Notes: generated from the letters alone by a model not told the origin. A stretch of 37,964 bases of DNA from Gammaproteobacteria bacterium (GCA_021772955.1 JAJFKZ010000042.1:1-37964); one strand, 5' to 3'. Shown: positions 18,114 to 25,933, numbered from the stretch's first letter. Numbers and translations: made by a program.

Positions 18114-18866
18114 TTATTGCGCTGCGGACAGCTCGTCCAGTCGCTGTTTCAGCGCTCCAGGTGGCATATAACCGGGGATCAGGAAACCACCTTCGGTGAC
18201 AATGGCCGGGGTACCGCTCATGCCCATCTTCCGGCCCATCTCGAATTGCTCCTTGACTGGATTATCGCATTGCTTGAGCGGCATTGCTGCACCCAGCTTG
18301 GCACTGGTCAGGGCCGCTTGCTGATCATCTGAACACCACACGGTGACCGCCTTGTCATAGGATTCGGAAGGTATGCCGGCGCGCGGGTACATCATGTAGT
18401 GCACCGCTATACCCAGCTCGTTGTATTGCTCGATTTCGCTATGCAGCTTGCGGCAATAACCGCAGTCTATGTCGGTAAAGACAGTGATGTCATGTTCTGT
18501 ATGATCAGCAGCAAACACAATCTGATCGTCGGTGTTGACGGTGGTCAGTATCTGTTGTCGCACCTTGCTCCTGGCCTTTTCGGTCAAATCCTCGCGCTTG
18601 TCCAGATCAAACAACTTGCCCTGCAACAGGTACTCCCCTTTGTCATCAACGTAGAAAATATCACCGCTGACAGTTACCTCAAGCAGCCCGTCGATAGGCG
18701 TTTCGGCTATGGCCATCTCGCTGGCGGTCGGAATCAGTTTTTTCATTGCCGCATTCACGGCCGCGTAATCTTGCGCCTGTACAGCGCCAATCTGAACCAG
18801 AGTCATGGCCAGGATGATCAAATACGGATGGTGTTTGCAATGTTTGCTGCAGTGTGGATTGCGCAT
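18114..18866 (-). CDS. dsbC: Periplasmic disulfide isomerase DsbC
   Basis: The 250-residue thiol-disulfide isomerase has an N-terminal export signal (hydrophobic core about 16-30, cut near Val-Gln-Ala-Gln). A dimerisation domain (about 40-100) includes TPIDGLLEVTVSGDIFYVDDKGEYLLQG. The thioredoxin-fold domain carries active site Cys-Gly-Tyr-Cys (about 135-138) and the cis-proline loop GTPAIV. Two further cysteines (WCSDD and QCDNP) match the structural disulfide of DsbC. In the family it reshuffles wrong disulfides and is kept reduced by DsbD. The ATG at 18866 has CAGG about 9 nt upstream; the residues before the core are rich in Cys, His and Lys, which is unusual for a signal peptide. Order xerD-dsbC is common in gammaproteobacteria. 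Confidence 0.95.
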   Translation of the reverse strand: MRNPHCSKHCKHHPYLIILAMTLVQIGAVQAQDYAAVNAAMKKLIPTASEMAIAETPIDGLLEVTVSGDIFYVDDKGEYLLQGKLFDLDKREDLTEKARSKVRQQILTTVNTDDQIVFAADHTEHDITVFTDIDCGYCRKLHSEIEQYNELGIAVHYMMYPRAGIPSESYDKAVTVWCSDDQQAALTSAKLGAAMPLKQCDNPVKEQFEMGRKMGMSGTPAIVTEGGFLIPGYMPPGALKQRLDELSAAQ

Positions 18867-18996
18867 GGAATAACCTGTTGCTGGAATTCAATAAGGGAAT
18901 TGGGCTTGAAACAGATTATAAGACAGCCAACAAGCCAATGGTTCCCTGATTGAGCATAGGAGTTACTACTTCAGCCTTGTGACCAGCAGACACGCA

Positions 18997-19020
18997 CCAT
19001 CCTGTCGGCCATCCTGTCGG
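18997..19020. repeat. 12-bp perfect tandem duplication between xerD and dsbC
   Basis: The unit ccatcctgtcgg occurs twice without a gap, about 14 bp downstream of the xerD stop. The 167-bp gap it sits in shows no gene. Confidence 0.85.
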
Positions 19021-19033
19021 CTAGCGACCGCTA

Positions 19034-19966
19034 TCAGGCGCGCGGGTGATGCTTGCTGTGCATGGCCTTGAGACTGTCTTTTGCGATATGGGTATAGATT
19101 TGCGTGGTCGCCAGATCACTGTGCCCCAGCAACAATTGCACGACGCGCAGATCAGCACCGTGATCAAGCAAGTGGGTAGCAAAGGAATGCCTGAGCATGT
19201 GCGGTGATACATTCTGCTCAATGCCCGCTTGCACAGCACGCCTGCGGATCATGTACCAGCAGGCCTGTCTGCTCATCGACTTGCCACGCGTACCGGGAAA
19301 CAACCTGTCGGATGGATAGCCACGCAATAAGCCCGGACGTTGATGTTGCAGGTAATCGCTGACTGCTCGTTGCGCCACCTCCCCCAACGGTACCAGTCGC
19401 TGTTTGCCTCCCTTGCCGGTGACACGAATGACGCCCTGTTGCATATTCACATCGTGCAGGCACACATTGATCACTTCACTGACCCGCAAACCTGCCGCAT
19501 ACATCAATTCCAGCATGGCCTGATCGCGCCACCCCAGCCTGGACTCACAATCAATCTCCAGCAAGGCCCTGACCTGTTGCTCAGACAAGGCCTTGGGCAG
19601 ACTTTTACGATTGTGGGGTGCGGTGAGCAGCGCAGTAGGATCGTGCCGGATGAGTTGGTGCTCTTCGGCCCACCTGAAGTAGGATCGTAGCGTCGAAACA
19701 GCTCTGATGACAGAAGCTGCCGCGTGCCCTTGGCGAAACCGCGTCTGCAGATAATCCTGCATCAGTGCATGATCGACCTGTTGCAAAGTCAGCTTGTGGA
19801 GTTGCAAGAATCGATGCAGACTGATCAGATCGTGCCGATAACTGCTGAGACTGTTTTCAGCCAGGCCGCGCTCCGCCCAACTACTGTCAAGAAAAGACTC
19901 GATACAAGAAATAGCCGCCGAAGTCAGTTCAACTTCGGCGGCTGCTTGCAGATGTTCATCGTCCAT
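19034..19966 (-). CDS. xerD: Site-specific tyrosine recombinase XerD
   Basis: XerD acts with XerC at dif to resolve chromosome dimers under FtsK control. The N-terminal SAM-like core-binding domain covers about 20-110 (SLSSYRHDLISLHRFL). The catalytic domain holds the Arg of AAGLRVSE, the Lys of TGKGGKQRLVPL, HMLRHSFATHLLDHGADLRVVQLLLGH with His and Arg, and nucleophile Tyr in TTQIYTH. The end LKAMHSKHHPRA is the typical XerD tail that contacts the partner. I chose the ATG at 19966 (310 residues); an in-frame GTG at 19984 would add six residues. XerD rather than XerC is judged from the tail and the dsbC neighbour. Confidence 0.94.
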   Translation of the reverse strand: MDDEHLQAAAEVELTSAAISCIESFLDSSWAERGLAENSLSSYRHDLISLHRFLQLHKLTLQQVDHALMQDYLQTRFRQGHAAASVIRAVSTLRSYFRWAEEHQLIRHDPTALLTAPHNRKSLPKALSEQQVRALLEIDCESRLGWRDQAMLELMYAAGLRVSEVINVCLHDVNMQQGVIRVTGKGGKQRLVPLGEVAQRAVSDYLQHQRPGLLRGYPSDRLFPGTRGKSMSRQACWYMIRRRAVQAGIEQNVSPHMLRHSFATHLLDHGADLRVVQLLLGHSDLATTQIYTHIAKDSLKAMHSKHHPRA

Positions 19967-20044
19967 ACGACGAACTTGATACACACCGGAATGGTAAAAC
20001 CCGGTGCTCAGCCCTAACGGAAACCGTAAGGCTGATAACCGACA

Positions 20045-20671
20045 TTATTTGCCTCGCAGCGCCTTCAGTGTGTTTTTAGCGGCTTTTTCAACACTGCTGA
20101 GCTGCTTCTCGGCAGACTTCTGAAGCTCATGGGCACGACTGACAATTTCACCACTGCGCGCATGCAGCTGTTGTGTCAGCAAGGCCATGATCTCATCCAC
20201 CGCTGCCTGCAAATGTTCGGCAATGGCGTTGCTGTGAACGCTCAAATCCATTGCTGCAGAGGTGCTGGCAGATTTCTTGGGCCGACCTTTCTTGCCGACC
20301 TTCTTGGGCCGACCTTTCTTGCCGACTTTTTTGGGCCTGCCTTTCTTGCCAGCTTTCTTGGGGCGTCCTTTTTTTGCCGGAACTGCCGCAACAGCTGTAG
20401 AGACCGCTTTTTTAGGACGACCTTTCTTGCCGACTTTTTTAGCAGCTTTTTTGCCTACCTTCTTGGGTCGGCCTTTTTTTCCAACTTTCTTGGGCCGACC
20501 TTTCTTGCCGACTTTCTTGGGCCGACCTTTTTTACCGACTTTTTTGGGTCGACCTTTTTTTCCTGCTTTTTTCTTGCTGACAGAAGTCGTGCTGGCTTTT
20601 ACCTGCACGGAAGAAGAAGATCCAGCAGTTCCATCACCTGCCGCGTCTTCCATCACACTATCATCAATCAT
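20045..20671 (-). CDS. Histone H1-like protein with nine GRPKK AT-hook motifs
   Basis: The 208-residue protein has three parts. An acidic, Ser-rich start (1-32) comes first. A Lys-rich repeat domain (37-134) follows, built from nine-residue units GKKGRPKKV with nine GRP cores and one degenerate AAKK unit. Last is a 70-residue Leu/Ala helical tail (about 139-208) that could self-associate. GRP flanked by basic residues is the core of the AT-hook, which binds the minor groove of AT-rich DNA; proteins of this make-up (AlgP/H1-like) are known in Pseudomonas. A nucleoid role is likely and any specific target is unknown. The ATG has a GAGGAA Shine-Dalgarno 6 nt upstream. It lies 60-80 nt ahead of xerD on the same strand. 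Confidence 0.8.
   Translation of the reverse strand: MIDDSVMEDAAGDGTAGSSSSVQVKASTTSVSKKKAGKKGRPKKVGKKGRPKKVGKKGRPKKVGKKGRPKKVGKKAAKKVGKKGRPKKAVSTAVAAVPAKKGRPKKAGKKGRPKKVGKKGRPKKVGKKGRPKKSASTSAAMDLSVHSNAIAEHLQAAVDEIMALLTQQLHARSGEIVSRAHELQKSAEKQLSSVEKAAKNTLKALRGK
20270..20563. repeat. Array of 27-bp coding repeats in the AT-hook gene
   Basis: About ten units of 27 bp code for GKKGRPKKV, interrupted once by an eight-residue AAKK unit and once by an Ala/Val spacer (about residues 90-99). Units differ at many silent sites, so the protein repeat is better kept than the DNA, which speaks for selection on the motif. Confidence 0.85.
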
Positions 20672-20692
20672 TGTTAATTCCTCATTACACGA

Positions 20693-20710
20693 TTATTATT
20701 GTCATAATAA
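20693..20710 (-). promoter_or_regulatory. AT-rich palindrome in the upstream region of the AT-hook gene
   Basis: A perfect inverted repeat with 7-bp arms of only A and T and a 4-bp centre lies 22 bp before the start codon. A possible -35 (TTGATC) overlaps the stop of the upstream TPR gene, with an AATAAT-like -10 at a long 19-bp spacing. It is a candidate promoter or operator. Confidence 0.3.
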
Positions 20711-20721
20711 CTTAATTTAGA

Positions 20722-22005
20722 TCAAGATGCAGCAGCTTGCTGTCTTTCTTTAACCTGTACGATCCACTGTCTGGCTGCCTGCCTGCTGGCAGTGAAATGT
20801 TGTGCTTTATCAAATGCCTCGATGGCTGCACTGTACCGATCCTGATTCAGCTCGGACATACCAATAAGTAACCAGGCATTGCCCGTTTCGCTGTCTGTCA
20901 ATCCGCCTTTCTCGACCGCTCTGGCCAAAGAAGTCTTGGCAGCGTCCCAATCGCGACGATCAATCAGAATAAAGCCTCTGCGCAAGTCCAGTTTACCATC
21001 ATCGGAAAATCTGCCGGCTTTTTCATAGGCAACCAATGCCTTTTCCAGTTCACGCGCCTGATACCAGGCATTGCCAGCTCTTTCCCAGTATTTCTTATTC
21101 GACTCCAGAATGCCATCGTTGATACCTTTTTCCAGCACCGCTGCCGCCTGGTAAGGAATATCCTTGAGCTGATACAAGCTGGACAATTGCTCAATCTCAG
21201 TTTTCTTGCCTAAATAACCTCGTTTATAGGCCAACTCCAATACCGACAGTGCATCCGATTCCTTCTTGATGTTTAGATAAACCGACGACAATTGCTTCCA
21301 CAAAGCCTCGTCTTCCGGCCAATAGGTGATCATGGTTTTCAGTGTAGTCGCGGCATCGTTGAGCCGATTCAGCTCATACTGCGAGGCCAGCTTGACCTGA
21401 TAATAATTCTTCTTCGGTGTCTCGGTTATTTCAATGGCCTTGGTAATGGCTTGCAAGGATGCCTGATAATTTTCAAGTTCAATATAGGCGTTGGCTCGAA
21501 GCACATAGGCATCGGCTTTGATCTGTTCGGGTGGCACCTTGCAAAACCATTCATTGAGTGTGTTCAGACCTTCACGATAACGCTCGCTCATGATCTCGAG
21601 CTGAGCAATGGCGTACATCATCTGAAATTGTTGCAAATTCGGTAAGGAGTCAATTGACACTGATTCCTTGAAATAAGTCAATGCCTGACCATAGCGCTCT
21701 CGAGATGATTCCACGTGGCCCAGTGCCTGCAGGATGATGGCGCGCTCGTAACTGGCTGAATCTGCTTTGTTCAGCAGTTTCTGCAAATCTGCCGCTGCTT
21801 CGTTGTACAACTCTTCGCCAATAGCTTCATAGATACCGGACAATTTATTGTAGGTTGCTTCCGTCAATGCCTGCGCTTTGACATCGCGCTCTTCATAAGC
21901 TGGACAAGCCTCCTGTGCCTGGGCTGTCAGCATGGTGCTGGATGCCAGCAGTATCGTGGCCAGCAGACTGTTCATTGCAGTGGTGTTAGGCTTCATGTGT
22001 TTCAT
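20722..22005 (-). CDS. TPR-repeat periplasmic protein of the TonB cluster
   Basis: The 427-residue protein has a signal peptide (about 1-30, cut near Ala-Gln-Ala-Gln). Helical tetratricopeptide-type repeats follow to residue 420, for example RAIILQALGHVESSRERYGQALTYF, ADAYVLRANAYIELENYQASLQAI and AWLLIGMSELNQDRYSAAIEAFDKA. It is the last gene of the cluster, as the TPR gene VC1543 is in the Vibrio TonB2 cluster. Such proteins probably scaffold the TonB complex in the periplasm, but their role is not settled. Starts at 22005, 21996 and 21975 are all ATG without a clear Shine-Dalgarno. Gene 5' end to the upstream TonB stop is 54 nt. Confidence 0.82.
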   Translation of the reverse strand: MKHMKPNTTAMNSLLATILLASSTMLTAQAQEACPAYEERDVKAQALTEATYNKLSGIYEAIGEELYNEAAADLQKLLNKADSASYERAIILQALGHVESSRERYGQALTYFKESVSIDSLPNLQQFQMMYAIAQLEIMSERYREGLNTLNEWFCKVPPEQIKADAYVLRANAYIELENYQASLQAITKAIEITETPKKNYYQVKLASQYELNRLNDAATTLKTMITYWPEDEALWKQLSSVYLNIKKESDALSVLELAYKRGYLGKKTEIEQLSSLYQLKDIPYQAAAVLEKGINDGILESNKKYWERAGNAWYQARELEKALVAYEKAGRFSDDGKLDLRRGFILIDRRDWDAAKTSLARAVEKGGLTDSETGNAWLLIGMSELNQDRYSAAIEAFDKAQHFTASRQAARQWIVQVKERQQAAAS

Positions 22006-22059
22006 AGTATCAACTTATGGGCTATGGGCTTGGAATGATGTGCTGGCAAAGCAGATAAA

Positions 22060-22689
22060 TCAGGCTTCTGCCAGGTAGAAATTAATGGTCTGTGCAGCGC
22101 GACGTGGCACTGCCCGGCCGTTGGCAATGAACGGCTGGAATGTCCATTTTTCGATCGCCTCCAGGGCCGCCTGATCAAATACATGCGCTGGTTGCGATGC
22201 GATAATTTTTGCTTCGGTCACCGTGCCAGCAGCACTGATAACAAATTCAATAGTCACCCAGCCCTCAATATGCTTCTGAGCCGCAGCTTGCGGATAGCGC
22301 GGTGCTATTGTGGTCAAAGCCAGCGCTTCCTGGTCAGTCTTGGCAGTAAACAGATTCGGCACGTTGCCTTTGATGACACTGTCTCCGGGGCCTGAATGCA
22401 ACCCGGACGGGGTGATTTGCAACGGTTCGATCGGTAATTCAGGTTCAAGCTGCAGGGATTTGGCACGATCAGTTTGCGCTGGTACCACAGGCTGCGCCGG
22501 TAGTGTTCTGCGCTCACGTGACTTAGGCGCCTGCGGCAGTGCTGTATCAACTAGGATGGTGTCTGCCGTTTGCAGCTGCTGCGATGGCGCGGTATCGGCG
22601 GCGATCAACATGGTCGTCATGTAATACGTGACCATGGTCACAGCAACAGCAGCGGCGCCGGTGAAAAGATAGCGTAATCCTGATTGCAT
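22060..22689 (-). CDS. Second TonB-family protein, lacking the proline-rich spacer
   Basis: The 209-residue protein has an N-terminal anchor (SGLRYLFTGAAAVAVTMVTYYMTTMLIA) almost parallel to that of the neighbouring TonB. A Gln/Pro/Leu spacer follows with no Pro-Pro-Lys or Pro-Glu runs. The C-terminal TonB domain (about 125-209) has RYPQAAAQKHIEGWVTIEFVISAAGTV and WTFQPFIANGRAVPRRAAQTINF. I chose the ATG at 22689 because AGAGG lies 4 nt upstream and the N-terminus then aligns with its paralogue; an ATG at 22731 would add 14 residues. In the family TonB carries proton-motive energy to outer-membrane receptors. It looks like a tandem duplicate of the upstream gene that has diverged in the spacer. 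Confidence 0.88.
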   Translation of the reverse strand: MQSGLRYLFTGAAAVAVTMVTYYMTTMLIAADTAPSQQLQTADTILVDTALPQAPKSRERRTLPAQPVVPAQTDRAKSLQLEPELPIEPLQITPSGLHSGPGDSVIKGNVPNLFTAKTDQEALALTTIAPRYPQAAAQKHIEGWVTIEFVISAAGTVTEAKIIASQPAHVFDQAALEAIEKWTFQPFIANGRAVPRRAAQTINFYLAEA

Positions 22690-22871
22690 GACACCTCTGC
22701 TGCTGTAACTGGGTTGCGACTGTGCCGTCATTGCTTCGTCATAGTGTGCTTGTTGCCTGATGTTTAGTACAACAGACCATTGCGATCCTTAGCAAACGTT
22801 CATTCTCATCAACACTGACTATGGCCGTGCTTAATACAACGCAACGTATTCTGTAGCCTGACCTCCAGCGA

Positions 22872-23507
22872 TTAATCTGCCGCAAGTTTGAAATCAATAA
22901 TCTGGGTAGCGCGTCGCTCGGTCGCTTGTCCGTCGATCACGCGCGGCTTGAATTTCCACTTCAGGATGGAACGGATCGCCTCACGATCAAATACTCGCGG
23001 CGGGTCAGACTCGATCACACGCGGGCCGGATACGGTACCGGCCGCGGTAATGGTAAACTCGACTTTTACCCAGCCTTCAATGCGGCGGATGGCCGCTTCA
23101 CGCGGATACTGCGGTTGGATTCTGACCAGCGGAATCACATCGCCTTCCTCGTTCGGGTCCGGGCGCCGGAAAGAACCAAGAAACGGTCCGCCGGTGCCGC
23201 CCATCGGCACATCCAGACTGGGCATGTCCAGATCCAGATTGGCTGTGACCTGATCCGGAGTCTCGACTACCATCTTCGGTGGCGGTGGCGGCTCTTTGGG
23301 TGGCGGAGGCGGTGGCGGCTTCCTGCGCTCTTTTACCAGCGCATCGTCTGGAATTTCCACATCCGCAAAGTGAATGGTTGGCGGCCGGTCGGAATTACCC
23401 GGATCGTCACCACCACCGGAAATCAGCATATTCATGAAATAAAACGTCAGCAGCGTAACCACCACTGCTGCCGCTCCGGCCAATAAATAGCGTGGACCTG
23501 TGTTCAT
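22872..23507 (-). CDS. tonB: TonB energy-transducing protein
   Basis: The 211-residue protein has a single N-terminal transmembrane anchor (about 6-30) containing the His-less but typical AAAVVVTLLTFYFMNML. A short spacer rich in proline (PPPPPPPKEPPPPPK, about 65-80) would cross the periplasm. The C-terminal TonB domain (about 120-211) has QYPREAAIRRIEGWVKVEFTITAAGTV and ILKWKFKPRVIDGQATERRATQIIDF. The short form resembles TonB2 of Vibrio rather than long E. coli TonB. ATG at 23507, 2 nt after the exbD stop, has AGGAG 7 nt upstream; a TTG at 23513 is less likely. It works with the ExbB and ExbD proteins encoded just before it. Confidence 0.93.
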   Translation of the reverse strand: MNTGPRYLLAGAAAVVVTLLTFYFMNMLISGGGDDPGNSDRPPTIHFADVEIPDDALVKERRKPPPPPPPKEPPPPPKMVVETPDQVTANLDLDMPSLDVPMGGTGGPFLGSFRRPDPNEEGDVIPLVRIQPQYPREAAIRRIEGWVKVEFTITAAGTVSGPRVIESDPPRVFDREAIRSILKWKFKPRVIDGQATERRATQIIDFKLAAD

Positions 23508-23509
23508 AT

Positions 23510-23917
23510 TCAAGCTCCTGATGGCTGCTCTGCAGAGATGGTCAGGCGTTCAAAGCCTGCCGCCTTGATCTGATCCATCACCTTGACCAGATCACTGGTT
23601 TTGGTGCCCTGATCTGCGATGATCACCACCTCACCTTCGGGATTCTCGGCCCTGGCTCTTTCTACAAAGGTTCTGACCTGCCGCAAATCGATCTCACCGC
23701 CATTCATCCATACGTCACCATTGGACCTGATTCCGACCAGAATGTTGCCACGCGGTTTGTTTTGCGTGCTTTCAGCAACCGGCTTGGTGATGTCGGCGCC
23801 AGTTTCCTTGGTAAAGGATGTGGTGACAATAAAAAAGATAAGCATAATGAAAACAATATCAAGCATTGGCGTGATGTTGATGTCTGCTTCATCTTTACTG
23901 GCATGTCTTCTGGCCAT
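23510..23917 (-). CDS. exbD: Biopolymer transport protein ExbD
   Basis: The 135-residue bitopic protein forms the ion channel of the Ton system with ExbB. It has a short basic cytoplasmic tail, then INITPMLDIVFIMLIFFIVTTSF, whose Asp (about residue 20) is the proton-carrying residue of the family. A periplasmic domain (about 60-130) includes EVVIIADQGTKTSDLVKVMDQIKAAGF. GGAG lies about 10 nt before the ATG. The 133-nt gap to exbB is unusual in an otherwise tight cluster and holds the repeats and short ORFs listed separately. Confidence 0.95.
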   Translation of the reverse strand: MARRHASKDEADINITPMLDIVFIMLIFFIVTTSFTKETGADITKPVAESTQNKPRGNILVGIRSNGDVWMNGGEIDLRQVRTFVERARAENPEGEVVIIADQGTKTSDLVKVMDQIKAAGFERLTISAEQPSGA

Positions 23918-23920
23918 CAG

Positions 23921-23962
23921 TCAATTACTCCGTTGTTCATTATCACTGTCGATCAGGCTCAT
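23921..23962 (-). CDS. Thirteen-codon ORF directly ahead of exbD
   Basis: ATG at 23962 opens a 13-residue frame (MSLIDSDNEQRSN) whose TGA ends 3 nt before the exbD ATG. GGAG lies 11 nt upstream of its ATG, and the Shine-Dalgarno of exbD lies inside it. It could couple exbD translation to upstream ribosomes. Whether it is translated is unknown. Confidence 0.3.
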   Translation of the reverse strand: MSLIDSDNEQRSN

Positions 23963-23997
23963 TGAATCGCTTGCTCCAAACCAGTCAATCCAACTTG

Positions 23998-24053
23998 GTC
24001 ATGCCCATTTAGTCATGCCCATTTAGTCATGCCAATTTAGTCATGCCAATTTA
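23998..24053. repeat. Four tandem 14-bp repeats between exbB and exbD
   Basis: Read on the minus strand the unit is TAAATTGGCATGAC twice, then TAAATGGGCATGAC twice. A degenerate fifth copy at 23984-23997 differs at four of 14 positions. The first TAA is the stop of exbB. Each unit contains a stop (TAA) and a start (ATG), and the 14-bp period links three adjacent ATG ACT AAA frames by ATGA overlaps. Confidence 0.9.
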
Positions 24054-24578
24054 ATCATGATACTGCAGCATGTCTTCCAGTCGTTCGGTCTCAGAATCTG
24101 CCTTGTGCTCGAGATGAGTACTGAAATAAACCCCGCTGAGCGCCGCCACCATGCCAGCCATGGTGGGTACCGTGGCCTTGGAAACACCTGCGGCCATGGC
24201 CCGTGCGTTGCCGGTCCCTGCCACTGCCATGACCTCGAATACACCGACCATGCCGGTGACCGTGCCCAGCAGGCCCAACAAGGGACAGATCGCTATCAAG
24301 GTCTTGATCATACTCAGATTGCGGTGCGTCGCAGCACTGGTAATGGAGATCATCTCATCGCGAATGCGCTTGGCATACCAGGAGCCGGTATCACGTCGAT
24401 CTTCCCAGACTTTCAGCAAGGCACTGCGCTGTGACGGCAGGTTGCGATACATATACCAGTAACGCTCCAGTATCAGCATCCACATGAAGAACAGCACCAA
24501 CATAATGGCCCAGAGCACGTTGCCTCCAAGCTCAATGAAGGCATTGACAGTTTCAAAAAACTGGTTAAGCGCCAGCAT
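24051..24578 (-). CDS. exbB: MotA/TolQ/ExbB-family proton channel, short form
   Basis: The 175-residue ExbB-type subunit has one transmembrane helix near 18-38 (VLWAIMLVLFFMWMLILERYWY). Two more follow near 90-115 and 135-155, with the signature MIKTLIAICPLLGLLGTVTGMVGVFEVM and TVPTMAGMVAALSGVYFSTHL. It pairs with ExbD as the inner-membrane motor of the Ton system. In Vibrio the matching gene is exbB2, next to a longer ExbB-like TtpC, as here. The ATG lies 14 nt inside the upstream gene. The stop TAA is the first base triplet of the 14-bp repeat array. Confidence 0.93.
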   Translation of the reverse strand: MLALNQFFETVNAFIELGGNVLWAIMLVLFFMWMLILERYWYMYRNLPSQRSALLKVWEDRRDTGSWYAKRIRDEMISITSAATHRNLSMIKTLIAICPLLGLLGTVTGMVGVFEVMAVAGTGNARAMAAGVSKATVPTMAGMVAALSGVYFSTHLEHKADSETERLEDMLQYHD

Positions 24579-25908
24579 GCTGCCGCTCCGCCAGTCTGGC
24601 GATGATGCCCGCTGCCTGTTCTTCCAAAATCTGAATCATTGCGCGTGCCCGACTATGCAAGAGGCTGTGCACGATGGTCAGCGGGATCGCAACCACCAGA
24701 CCCAGTACGGTGGTTACCAGTGCGGTAGAAATACCACCAGCCATCATTCTCGGGTCACCGGTACCGAACAACGTAATTTGCTGGAAGGTATCGATCATGC
24801 CGACCACGGTTCCAAGCAGACCAAGCAGTGGTGCCACCACGTACAGGACCTTGATGAAACTCAGGCCGGATTCCAGCGGTGCGGATTCTCGCAGAATTGC
24901 CTCATCCAGTTTCAGTTCCAGCGTTTCGATATCGGTGTCTGGTGAGTCAGTGTATACCGCCATGACCCGGCCCAGTGCATTGCCTTTACTGGCAACGGTT
25001 TTCTTCAGCTGACTCTTGATGGCGGCGCCCTGAATAGCTAATATCAGGCCTTTGTACAATGAGAACAACAGACCGAACAGACCAATGGCAATAATTACAT
25101 AGCCGACAGTTTTACCCTGGCGAATTTTTTCCATCAACGTTGGCGCCTGTACCACCTGAGTCAAAATTGCACCACGCGTGAAATCCACGGCCATTGGCAC
25201 AATCCCGCCCGGAGCCGCACTGGTCAGTTTACCTGCCATGTTCTGGTATCTGCCCGCAGGCTGTCTGGGCAGCATCATCAGCTGCCGCTTACCGCTATTC
25301 CACGACAAGAAACTGTCGCCGGACACGGCATTGAATACACCGACGCGTGTCACTGGAACATTTTCCACTGGTTGACCTTGTTCGATGACGGTGGCATCAA
25401 AACTGACCACCTTGCCCTGCTCGGCGATTTCACGCACCATTTCCGACCACAGACGAGCCAGCTCTTTTCCGGTTGGCAATTCCCGGCGTTGCGCCAGATC
25501 ACCAAAGAATTCACCGCGACCGGGAAACTGCGCCGTGGTCATTGAATCATCAAAGATCGACTGCAGATCGCCTGCAACTTGTCGTACCACACCAAACAGC
25601 TCGCCCAGATTGCCCATTCGTTCATCGAGCACGGTTACTTGTTCAGCCAGCTTCATCTCGTTGGCATCGAACTCGGTCTGCAACTGATCGCTAATGCGTC
25701 GTTGTTCGGCCAGCTCGGCGCGCGCCTGATTCAGAAGTTCACGCTGATTGTTGCGCTCGCGCACAAATTTGGCTTCGCGTTCCTGATTGATTTGGCCCTG
25801 TCTGGCTGCATCCTGACGCACTTTGTCGGCCAGCTGGTCCAAAGGATTCTGTTGCGCCACGACGATTGAGCACACAGACAAGAGTAATATGGTGATGAGT
25901 TTCTTCAT
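24565..25908 (-). CDS. TtpC-like large ExbB-family protein
   Basis: The 447-residue protein joins a periplasmic region to an ExbB-type channel domain. A signal peptide (MKKLITILLLSVCSIVVAQQ) precedes a coiled coil of about 80 residues (QINQEREAKFVRERNNQRELLNQ onward). A beta-rich domain (about 160-260) follows, then a transmembrane helix (about 270-290). The MotA/TolQ/ExbB domain at the end (about 360-435) has SFIKVLYVVAPLLGLLGTVVGMIDTFQQI and ALVTTVLGLVVAIPLTIVHSLLHS. This matches TtpC, the extra partner needed for TonB2 function in Vibrio. I chose the ATG at 25908 because it gives a clean signal peptide and leaves 25 nt after DUF3450; a GTG at 25986 would overlap that gene. Confidence 0.9.
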   Translation of the reverse strand: MKKLITILLLSVCSIVVAQQNPLDQLADKVRQDAARQGQINQEREAKFVRERNNQRELLNQARAELAEQRRISDQLQTEFDANEMKLAEQVTVLDERMGNLGELFGVVRQVAGDLQSIFDDSMTTAQFPGRGEFFGDLAQRRELPTGKELARLWSEMVREIAEQGKVVSFDATVIEQGQPVENVPVTRVGVFNAVSGDSFLSWNSGKRQLMMLPRQPAGRYQNMAGKLTSAAPGGIVPMAVDFTRGAILTQVVQAPTLMEKIRQGKTVGYVIIAIGLFGLLFSLYKGLILAIQGAAIKSQLKKTVASKGNALGRVMAVYTDSPDTDIETLELKLDEAILRESAPLESGLSFIKVLYVVAPLLGLLGTVVGMIDTFQQITLFGTGDPRMMAGGISTALVTTVLGLVVAIPLTIVHSLLHSRARAMIQILEEQAAGIIARLAERQHAGA

Positions 25909-25933
25909 GAGTGATTCCCGAGCAAAACAGGTG

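Noticed and set aside
22790-22830. Fur-box-like sequence between the two tonB genes
   Set aside because: Only about nine of 14 positions fit the 7-1-7 consensus; AT-rich gaps give such matches by chance.
23998-24053. CRISPR array
   Set aside because: The units are 14 bp, adjacent and without spacers; this is a simple tandem repeat.
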